A stretch of 5,546 nucleotides of DNA from Silvimonas sp. Its GTDB lineage: Bacteria; Pseudomonadota; Gammaproteobacteria; Burkholderiales; Chitinibacteraceae. Numbering within the stretch: position 1 is the first letter of the stretch; each line of letters begins with the position of its first letter. The notes under the pieces are model-generated. The model was not told the origin of the DNA and did no database searches. It saw only the letters and a list, made by a program, of their open reading frames with translations. A program made the translations under genes and the position numbers. Below are positions 1-4,836 of this stretch, piece by piece. Location of the stretch: positions 1-5,546 of the forward strand of contig JASLES010000391.1 in NCBI GenBank assembly GCA_030151005.1. Direction: 5' to 3'.

Positions 1-39
1 CGCAGGCGCTAACAGCAGTTAAGGTTTTAAGCCAGCAAA

Positions 40-74
40 GGTGGATTGTCGCTGCCGCTCCAAATCCACCCTAC
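40..74 (-). repeat. REP-like extragenic palindrome with GTAG head
   Basis: Read on the minus strand, this element starts with GTAG (74-71), continues with the arm GGTGGATT (70-63), a 15-base loop rich in GCGGCAGCG, and the complementary arm AATCCACC (47-40). The 8-bp arms are perfect. A GTAG tetranucleotide directly 5' of an imperfect palindrome is the known signature of REP sequences associated with RAYT (TnpA-REP) transposases, and similar GTAGGGTGGAT-type palindromes recur between genes in many proteobacteria. It lies about 20 bases past the acetyltransferase stop, a typical place for such elements. Only one copy is visible, so its repeated nature is inferred. It could also act as a transcript 3'-end stabiliser. 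Confidence 0.55.
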
Positions 75-79
75 GGCCA

Positions 80-94
80 GGGGCGCACAGCCCC
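80..94 (-). terminator. Short GC hairpin after acetyltransferase stop
   Basis: The perfect 5-bp inverted repeat GGGGC/GCCCC around a 5-base loop sits one base past the TGA of the acetyltransferase gene. There is no T-run after it on the minus strand, so it is not a classical intrinsic terminator. It may pause polymerase or protect the mRNA 3' end together with the larger palindrome just downstream. Confidence 0.3.
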
Positions 95-95
95 G

Positions 96-602
96 TCAAG
101 CCTCCGGCAACCGCAGCCCCAAAATAATCAAATCCCGCTCAACCTCATCCAGCACCGCAATCCGTGGCAGATTAGCCCACTCGGTAAAGCCGTACTTGGC
201 AAACAGCGCCAGGCTGGGCTTGTTGTGCCCAAAAATAAAGCCCAGCAAGGTTTTGATGCCCATTTCCGGCGAGATGCGCATGGCTTCTTCCAGCAACCAG
301 GAACCCAGCCCCTTGCCGCGTGCTGCCTCGGCCAGATAAATGCTCACTTCCACCGTACCGTCATAGGCCGGGCGGCCGTAGAACGATGAAAAACTCATCC
401 AGCCCAGGATCACACCACCGGTGTCTTCTACCACCCACAACGGGCGTGTCGGTTTCTGGTGGGCCTCAAACCAGGCATGGCGGCTTTCCACGCTGACGGG
501 TTCTGTATCCGCGGTCACTTCGCGCGAGGCGATGGTGCTGTTGTAGATGTCGACAATAGTGGGCAAATCGGCAAAGCGTGCCGGGCGCATGGACCAAGAC
601 AT
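96..602 (-). CDS. GNAT N-acetyltransferase, phosphinothricin acetyltransferase-like
   Basis: This 168-residue cytoplasmic protein would transfer an acetyl group from acetyl-CoA to a small amine substrate. It has a single GNAT fold: an N-terminal MRPARFADLPTIVDIYN segment, a central VEVSIYL strand (85-90), the acetyl-CoA pyrophosphate loop RGKGLG (95-100, matching R/Q-x-x-G-x-G), and the late HNKPSLALFAKYGF segment (126-139) typical of the PAT/MnaT-like branch. Length matches that branch (about 160-180). The start at 602 is chosen because AGGA lies 6 bases upstream and the GNAT domain begins there; the frame stays open further upstream but only inside the hydrolase gene. It follows the TatD-type gene by 40 bases and is probably cotranscribed. 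Homologues acetylate phosphinothricin, methionine sulfone or sulfoximine, but the substrate cannot be read from the sequence. Confidence 0.9.
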   Translation of the reverse strand: MSWSMRPARFADLPTIVDIYNSTIASREVTADTEPVSVESRHAWFEAHQKPTRPLWVVEDTGGVILGWMSFSSFYGRPAYDGTVEVSIYLAEAARGKGLGSWLLEEAMRISPEMGIKTLLGFIFGHNKPSLALFAKYGFTEWANLPRIAVLDEVERDLIILGLRLPEA

Positions 603-608
603 AACCGT

Positions 609-612
609 TCCT
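609..612 (-). promoter_or_regulatory. Shine-Dalgarno of acetyltransferase gene
   Basis: AGGA on the minus strand, 6 bases before the ATG at 602. It supports this start over in-frame upstream candidates, which lie within the hydrolase gene, and over the second ATG at 590. Confidence 0.65.
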
Positions 613-642
613 AAATCATTCAAGTATTTGCGGCGCGGCGGA

Positions 643-1407
643 TTAGCCGGCCAGGCGCGGTAGCGCCGCCAGGGTGTTGGCGACCGTCGCGCGGGCGATA
701 TTGTCCACTGTATCGGCGCGCAGGTCAGCCAGAACCTGCGCAAAGGACAACATCTGCACAGGCTCATTACGGCCGCCGTCAAGCCAGGCAGGCGGGATAT
801 CCGGGGCGTCCGTCTCCAGCACAATGGCTTCCAGCGGCAGTTCTGCCGCCAGCTTGCGGATGCGCAGCGAGCCAGAATACGTCATGGCGCCGCCAAAACC
901 GAGTTTGAAACCCAGTTTGAGAAACTCATCGGCTTGTTGGCGACTACCATTAAAGGCATGGGCAATGCCGCCGCGGACTTTCCATTTGCGCAGGTATTTG
1001 AGCACCTGATCCTGAGAGCGGCGGATATGCACGATCACCGGCAGGTCAAAATCCCGGGCAAGTTTAAGTTGCGCCTCAAACACGGCAACCTGTCGCACGG
1101 CATCCAGACCCGCTACAAAGAAGTCGAGACCAATCTCGCCGACGGCAACGGGTTGTTCTTGTTCCAGCCAGCCGGCCAGTTCTGCGATGTGCTCGTCGCG
1201 GTGCTGGTCAATGTAGATCGGGTGCAAACCATAGGCGACGCTGACGCCCGCGTAGCGCGACATCTCACGGGTTTTGGCAAAGGTATCCACCGTTATGGCG
1301 GGCACCACCCAGCGTGTGATGCCTGCAGTACGTGAACGGGCCACAATGGCGTCACGGTCGGCATCAAACTCTGGTGCATCCAGATGAATATGGCTATCAA
1401 TCAGCAT
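643..1407 (-). CDS. yjjV: TatD-family metal-dependent hydrolase (YjjV-like)
   Basis: This 254-residue TIM-barrel hydrolase of the amidohydrolase superfamily is probably a metal-dependent DNase or phosphoesterase acting in the cytoplasm. The expected metal ligands are visible: H6 and H8 in DSHIHLD, E91 in GEIGLDFF, H127 in PVIVHIRR, H150 in GIAHAFNGS, and D200 in ETDAPD. The conserved GLHP is at 60-63. From memory, the spacing, GLHP, the GGAMTY stretch (172-177) and ETDAPDIP resemble E. coli YjjV more than TatD or YcfH. Length is normal for the family. The ATG at 1407 is chosen because the DSHIH motif normally lies 3-5 residues from the N terminus; no clear Shine-Dalgarno precedes it, and a TTG at 1476 would add 23 atypical residues. 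It is divergent from terC and probably heads a transcript that includes the acetyltransferase. The biological substrate of YjjV is unsettled. Confidence 0.93.
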   Translation of the reverse strand: MLIDSHIHLDAPEFDADRDAIVARSRTAGITRWVVPAITVDTFAKTREMSRYAGVSVAYGLHPIYIDQHRDEHIAELAGWLEQEQPVAVGEIGLDFFVAGLDAVRQVAVFEAQLKLARDFDLPVIVHIRRSQDQVLKYLRKWKVRGGIAHAFNGSRQQADEFLKLGFKLGFGGAMTYSGSLRIRKLAAELPLEAIVLETDAPDIPPAWLDGGRNEPVQMLSFAQVLADLRADTVDNIARATVANTLAALPRLAG

Positions 1408-1508
1408 GGAACTATTGTGTCTGGCAAGTATCTGTCGATTGCGGCAAAGAGGCCGCGACTCAAAACAATACAGCAATTCAAACAGCGCAACCGCAGCAGG
1501 AGTTCTTT
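1408..1508. promoter_or_regulatory. Divergent tatD/terC intergenic region with stem-loop
   Basis: Promoters for both divergent genes should lie in these 101 bases, yet I see no convincing -35/-10 pair on either strand. The clear structure is GCGGC-AAAGAG-GCCGC (1441-1456), which extends to 7 bp in RNA through one G-U and one U-A pair (1439-1458). It would lie in the 5' leader of terC if transcription starts upstream of it. The leader is too short to hold a typical yybP-ykoY manganese riboswitch, which controls some TerC/Alx genes, and I do not see that motif. Confidence 0.4.
1498..1502 (+). promoter_or_regulatory. Shine-Dalgarno of terC
   Basis: AGGAG is followed by a 6-base spacer and then GTG at 1509. 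This sets the start of the TerC-family gene; an ATG far upstream at 1332 in the same frame would run antisense through the start of the TatD-type gene. Confidence 0.8.
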
Positions 1509-2444
1509 GTGAGTGATTTAGTCAGTTGGGCCGTATTTGGTGTCGTGGTGCTTGCGCTACTGGTGTTTGATCTGGGCGTGCTGCACAAGCATGACCGGGA
1601 AATCACCATTCGCGACAGCCTCAAACTCTCTGTGTTTTACATCAGCGCGGGTCTGCTGTTTGGCTGCTGGGTCTGGTATTCACGCGGGCCCAAAGACGGC
1701 ATGGATTTCTTTACCGGTTTCCTGGTAGAAAAATCCCTGTCGATGGATAACGTGTTCGTGATTTCCATGATCTTTACCAGTCTGGCCATCCCGCGTTTGT
1801 ACCAGCACCGCGTGTTGTTCTGGGGCATTCTGGGCGCGCTGGTCATGCGGGCCATCATGATTGGGCTGGGCGCAGCGCTGGTCCATGAATTTGCCTGGCT
1901 TTTGCTGTTCTTTGGCTTGTTCCTGGTGTTTACCGGTTTCAGGATGCTGTTTGCCAAAGAAAAAGAAGAAACACTGGAAGACAGCAAACTGTTTCGCTAT
2001 CTCAAAACGCATCTGCGGCTGACGCCCCGGCTGTATGACAATCACTTTGTCATTGAAGGTAGCCAGCATGGGCTCACTGCGGGGCGCTGGGCCACGCCTT
2101 TGCTGCTGGCATTGCTGATGGTAGAAGGGGCCGATCTGATCTTTGCGGTGGATAGCATTCCGGCCATCTTCGCCATTACCCAAGACCCGTTCGTGGTGTA
2201 TACGTCCAACATCTTCGCCATTCTGGGTCTGCGCGCGTTGTACTTTGCGCTGGCGGGCATGGTGCACCGCTTTGTGTACCTGAAATACGCCCTGGCGCTG
2301 GTACTGATCTTTATCGGGGTGAAGATCGGGCTGGTTTATGCCGGCGTGAAAGTGCCCTCCGTACTGTCACTGTGCGTCACGTTTGGCTTGTTGCTGGCCG
2401 GCGTGCTGTTTTCCATGCTCAAAACCAGCCGCCGCGTTGCCTGA
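1509..2444 (+). CDS. alx: TerC/Alx-family integral membrane protein
   Basis: This 311-residue inner-membrane protein has about eight or nine hydrophobic segments (roughly 5-21, 38-56, 64-93, 103-123, 128-148, 196-222, 230-250, 260-279 and 283-304). Family signatures are clear: FLVEKSLSMDNVFV (71-84), with the acidic and polar residues E74, D80 and N81 in the membrane, and MVEGADLIFAVDSIPAIFA (204-222), with E206, D209 and D215. From memory the sequence resembles E. coli Alx throughout, including the DPFVVYTSNIFAILGLRALYF segment (226-246). Members of this family are linked to manganese export, metallation of secreted proteins, tellurite resistance and alkaline pH response; metal-ion transport is the best-supported role. 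Start is GTG with AGGAG 6 bases upstream. No other ter genes are nearby, so a dedicated tellurite operon is not indicated. Its final codons form part of a terminator hairpin. Confidence 0.93.
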   Translation: MSDLVSWAVFGVVVLALLVFDLGVLHKHDREITIRDSLKLSVFYISAGLLFGCWVWYSRGPKDGMDFFTGFLVEKSLSMDNVFVISMIFTSLAIPRLYQHRVLFWGILGALVMRAIMIGLGAALVHEFAWLLLFFGLFLVFTGFRMLFAKEKEETLEDSKLFRYLKTHLRLTPRLYDNHFVIEGSQHGLTAGRWATPLLLALLMVEGADLIFAVDSIPAIFAITQDPFVVYTSNIFAILGLRALYFALAGMVHRFVYLKYALALVLIFIGVKIGLVYAGVKVPSVLSLCVTFGLLLAGVLFSMLKTSRRVA

Positions 2445-2457
2445 GCGGCAGGTTTTT
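2421..2457. terminator. Bidirectional terminator overlapping terC stop
   Basis: AAAACC (2421-2426) pairs with GGTTTT (2451-2456). After one A-A mismatch, GCCGC (2428-2432) pairs with GCGGC (2445-2449), leaving a 12-base loop that contains the terC TGA (2442-2444). On the plus strand the GC stem is followed by five T (2453-2457). On the minus strand, after the thioesterase stop, the other arm ends in TTTT. It therefore suits both convergent genes, whose stops are only 14 bases apart. Confidence 0.7.
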
Positions 2458-2458
2458 C

Positions 2459-2899
2459 TCAGCGACGGATGATCACGCAGGTTGCCGTGGCGTGGGCCAG
2501 CAAGACCCCGTCGGCGTTGCGAATGCTGCCTTCAGACACGGCAATGGTGCGCGATACGTGCAAGACCCGGCCTTCAGCCACCAGGGTCTCCTTACGCGGC
2601 ACCGGTTTGACCATCTTCACGTTCAGATCAACCGTGCTGTAGCCCACCCCTGCTTCCAGCGTGGTATGCACAGCGCAGGCGGTAACGGAGTCGAGTACGG
2701 TGGCCGCAAAGCCGCCATGCACACCACCCAGCGGGTTGAGGTGGCGTTCATCTGCCCTGGCGGTGAACTTCACATAGCCTTCTGCCGCTTCTTCCATCGA
2801 CATTGGCATGGTCTGGGTAATGGACGGGGCTGGCAACTGGCCGGCGGCCATGGCTTGCAGGATTTCAAGCCCGGTGAGTTCGGCAATGGATTTGTTCAT
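2459..2899 (-). CDS. PaaI-like hotdog-fold acyl-CoA thioesterase
   Basis: This 146-residue single-domain hotdog protein of the PaaI/4HBT type is predicted to hydrolyse an acyl-CoA thioester in the cytoplasm. The N-terminal GLEILQAMAAGQLPAPSI segment (10-27) is typical of the PaaI-like subfamily. The active-site region NPLGGVHGGFAATVLDS (55-71) holds N55, H61, G62 and, nine residues after the histidine, D70, matching the H-G-G...D spacing of PaaI. The strand VDLNVKMVKPVPRKETLVAEG (90-110) is also typical. Start is the ATG at 2899; its Shine-Dalgarno is weak. It lies 69 bases downstream of the acyl-CoA-binding protein gene, with a strong terminator between, so it has its own promoter or depends on read-through. 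Substrate could be medium-chain, aromatic or hydroxylated acyl-CoA; the sequence does not decide. Confidence 0.9.
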   Translation of the reverse strand: MNKSIAELTGLEILQAMAAGQLPAPSITQTMPMSMEEAAEGYVKFTARADERHLNPLGGVHGGFAATVLDSVTACAVHTTLEAGVGYSTVDLNVKMVKPVPRKETLVAEGRVLHVSRTIAVSEGSIRNADGVLLAHATATCVIIRR

Positions 2900-2925
2900 G
2901 GCATGTACTCAAAGGATAGATAGAC

Positions 2926-2952
2926 AAAAGGCCGGTAAAGACCGGCCTTTTT
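2926..2952 (-). terminator. Strong intrinsic terminator of acyl-CoA-binding protein gene
   Basis: A perfect 11-bp inverted repeat (AAAAGGCCGGT, 2926-2936; ACCGGCCTTTT, 2941-2951) encloses the 4-base loop AAAG. On the minus strand the GGCCGGT/ACCGGCC stem is followed by TTTT, 17 bases past the upstream gene's stop. Six T follow the stem on the plus strand, so it may work both ways, but no plus-strand gene ends here. Confidence 0.88.
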
Positions 2953-2968
2953 CAGGACAACGCGTGAC

Positions 2969-3235
2969 TTAGCTGTCGTTTTTCTTCAGCTCTTCCACCA
3001 GCGCAACGTACTGCGTCATGGCTTCATCGCCGGTCAGGCCTTTGAGCTTGGCCCAGGCATCGTACTTGGCTTGTGCCACAAAGTTGATGGCGGACGGGCG
3101 ATCCCCGCTGACATCGCCATCAGCGGCTTGCTTGTACAGCGCGTACAGTTTCAGTTTGGTCTGGACATCCGGCGCGTCGTTAAGCTGAACGACTTCTTCC
3201 TGCGCGGTTTTAAACTGCTCGGCCAAAGTAGACAT
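2969..3235 (-). CDS. Acyl-CoA-binding protein (ACBP)
   Basis: This 88-residue soluble protein matches the length of stand-alone ACBPs (86-90). It would bind and buffer medium- to long-chain acyl-CoA in the cytoplasm. Aligned by eye to bovine ACBP, the ligand-contact residues are kept: Y31 and K35 in LYALYKQAADGD (corresponding to Y28 and K32), K57 in FVAQAKYDAW (K54), and Y76 in AMTQYVALVEELKK (Y73). The usual tryptophan in KWDAW is tyrosine here (Y58), while the second (W61) is kept. The ERP/DRP turn (45-47) and the four-helix pattern are intact. The ATG at 3235 is preferred over an in-frame TTG at 3250 because AGGGAG lies just upstream of it. ACBP is common in eukaryotes and patchy in bacteria. 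The neighbouring thioesterase also acts on acyl-CoA. Confidence 0.95.
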   Translation of the reverse strand: MSTLAEQFKTAQEEVVQLNDAPDVQTKLKLYALYKQAADGDVSGDRPSAINFVAQAKYDAWAKLKGLTGDEAMTQYVALVEELKKNDS

Positions 3236-3240
3236 GCTGA

Positions 3241-3246
3241 CTCCCT
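3241..3246 (-). promoter_or_regulatory. Shine-Dalgarno of ACBP gene
   Basis: AGGGAG on the minus strand, 5 bases before the ATG at 3235. It lies downstream of the alternative TTG at 3250 and so decides for the ATG, giving a protein that begins MSTLAEQF. Confidence 0.75.
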
Positions 3247-3300
3247 GCAATAATCCTGGTGGAAACAGGTTTTAAACGATTGTTTGAATACCGAGTATAT

Positions 3301-3319
3301 CCCCGCCATGCCAGCGGGG
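3301..3319 (-). other. GC hairpin between wbaP and ACBP gene
   Basis: CCCCGC (3301-3306) and GCGGGG (3314-3319) form a perfect 6-bp stem with a 7-base loop. It lies about 60 bases past the wbaP stop and 66 before the ACBP start. No T-run follows on the minus strand, so it is at best a weak or Rho-assisted terminator. On its minus-strand downstream side lies TATACT (3299-3294), a good -10 candidate for the ACBP gene. The nearest -35-like hexamer, TTGACG (3330-3325), is 25 bases away, on the other side of the hairpin. Such spacing is too long for a normal promoter. Confidence 0.35.
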
Positions 3320-3378
3320 CTATCCGTCAAACAGCGGCACCGGGGAAAACCACTACAGTTGCCCGGCAGCCGTTTCGT

Positions 3379-4836
3379 TCAATACGCGCCGTGGCCGCCA
3401 GTCACGCTGCGAATGGTCTTGCAGATGATGGCGATGTCGTACCAGAGGTTCCAGTTTTTGACATACCAGGCATCCAGTGCGACACGCTCATCATAGGTGG
3501 TGTCGTTGCGCCCCGACACCTGCCACAGACCAGTGAGACCAGGCCGTGCTTCAAGATAGAAGTCCACCTTGTCGCCATAGCGTTCCAGCTCTTCATCAAT
3601 GATCGGGCGCGGGCCAACCAGACTCATCTCGCCCTTGATCACGTTCCACAACTGCGGAATTTCATCCAGGCTAGTACGACGCAGGAAATGACCGATTTTC
3701 GTAATGCGCGGATCATTCTTGAGCTTGAAGTCTTTGTCCCATTCAGCCCGGGCCTGTGGGTCGGTGGCGAGCAGGTGCTCCAGCACTTGCTGGCTGTTAT
3801 GCACCATGGTGCGAAACTTCCAGCACTTGAACGGTTTGCCGTTCATGCCCACACGGGTATGCCCGAAAAACACACTGCCCGGCCCACCCTGGCGCTTGAC
3901 CTGCCACATCAGGTACAGCAGCACCGGTGACAACACCACGAGACCAAACAGCGCCCCCGTCAGATCAAAAATCCGCTTCATCCACATCAGCGTGCGCACG
4001 GTCAGATTATTGCGCACCCGCAAGAGCAGCACTTCGTGACTGAAAAAATGGTAAGGCACCACGCCAAACAAGGGCAGGCCGGCCACTGGCGGAATAATGT
4101 GGATGTCTTTGTAACGCAGGGTCAGTTGTTCAATCTGGTTAGAGAGCGCCTTGAGTTCTTCTTCATCTACCGCCACCACCACGTGCGGGCGGTCGTTGGC
4201 GTCCAGCCAGCCCATCAAACCTTCGCGTTCAATGGTGATTACCGGCAGTGAATCGCCATTGAGTTCAATCCGCTCCATGCCCTGCGGGCTAACGGCCAGG
4301 AATGCCTCAATGCGAAACCCCAACTGCCGTTCGCTCTTCATGGCGCAATACGCGGCCGTGGCGTTTTCTCCGGTGCCGACAATCACCGTGGGCATTTGCC
4401 AGATATTGAGCTTCAGCAGCCAGCTTTTGGCCATGCTACGGAACCAGGGCAACAGCAACATCGCCACGCCCCAGGAGACCGGCCACAAGAAACGTGACAC
4501 GGTGAATTTGCCCAGCAGCACCAGCATGCCATTGAGCAAACCGGCCAGCAGCAAGGCCCGCAGGATATCAAGCAACTGATCCCAGAAGGGCAGGCGCAAG
4601 CTGTAATGGCCGCGCCACCAGAAGTTGGCTACCGTTGCCAGCGCCAATAGCAGGAACGCCATGCCCTGCTGCTTGCCTTCCCACATCCACCACAGATCAA
4701 AGCTGGCGCTGATGCGCTGATAGCGAAAGATCCACAACAGCAGCATGGCCACCCCAAAGGCAATGGCCAGTGCCATAAAGTCGGCCAGCGCCAGCCAGAT
4801 TTTGGCTCGCTCGGGTCGTTCGTGTTTAAGCGCCAT
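3379..4836 (-). CDS. wbaP: Undecaprenyl-phosphate sugar-1-phosphotransferase, WbaP type
   Basis: This 485-residue inner-membrane enzyme starts lipid-linked polysaccharide repeat units by moving a hexose-1-phosphate from a UDP-sugar to undecaprenyl phosphate. The order is that of WbaP: N-terminal hydrophobic segments (about 13-37, 57-72, 90-109, 116-131), a Rossmann-like region with VIVGTGENA (151-159), a fifth hydrophobic stretch (about 291-311) and the C-terminal catalytic domain. Visible catalytic motifs are KFRTM (340-344), KLKNDPRITKIG (371-382), the TSLDEIPQL Asp-Glu pair (D391, E392), SLVGPRP (405-411) and RPGLTGLWQVSGRN (431-444). Length fits WbaP (about 476). The protein ends in GAY, as I recall for Salmonella WbaP, which favours galactose-1-phosphate, but glucose-1-phosphate enzymes are close relatives. 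It overlaps the preceding glycosyltransferase gene by 11 bases; GGAG lies 13 bases before the ATG, rather far. Probably the last gene of the polysaccharide operon visible here. Confidence 0.94.
   Translation of the reverse strand: MALKHERPERAKIWLALADFMALAIAFGVAMLLLWIFRYQRISASFDLWWMWEGKQQGMAFLLLALATVANFWWRGHYSLRLPFWDQLLDILRALLLAGLLNGMLVLLGKFTVSRFLWPVSWGVAMLLLPWFRSMAKSWLLKLNIWQMPTVIVGTGENATAAYCAMKSERQLGFRIEAFLAVSPQGMERIELNGDSLPVITIEREGLMGWLDANDRPHVVVAVDEEELKALSNQIEQLTLRYKDIHIIPPVAGLPLFGVVPYHFFSHEVLLLRVRNNLTVRTLMWMKRIFDLTGALFGLVVLSPVLLYLMWQVKRQGGPGSVFFGHTRVGMNGKPFKCWKFRTMVHNSQQVLEHLLATDPQARAEWDKDFKLKNDPRITKIGHFLRRTSLDEIPQLWNVIKGEMSLVGPRPIIDEELERYGDKVDFYLEARPGLTGLWQVSGRNDTTYDERVALDAWYVKNWNLWYDIAIICKTIRSVTGGHGAY

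Noticed and set aside
603..824. Longer acetyltransferase reading frame starting inside the TatD-type gene
   Set aside because: The extra 74 residues are arginine-, tryptophan- and cysteine-rich out-of-frame translation of the hydrolase gene. The ATG at 602 has a Shine-Dalgarno and starts the GNAT domain.
1332..1508. Long N-terminal extension of the TerC-family protein from an ATG at 1332
   Set aside because: It would run antisense across the start of the TatD-type gene and adds about 59 hydrophilic residues not typical of the family. The GTG at 1509 has AGGAG at ideal spacing.
1680..2267. 195-residue antisense open frame within terC
   Set aside because: Its composition (very rich in Gln, His, Arg and Phe) is that of a complement-strand shadow of a membrane-protein gene. 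No family motif is visible.
1509..2444. Tellurite-resistance island
   Set aside because: Only a TerC/Alx-family gene is present, with no terZ, terD, terA, terB or terE neighbours. Solitary TerC/Alx genes are common and linked to metal-ion or pH homeostasis.
2372..2923. 183-residue plus-strand open frame opposite the thioesterase gene
   Set aside because: It overlaps the end of terC and lies antisense to a clear hotdog thioesterase. No motif or credible start.
3259..3930. 223-residue plus-strand open frame opposite wbaP
   Set aside because: It is antisense to the conserved catalytic domain of WbaP and shows no domain of its own.
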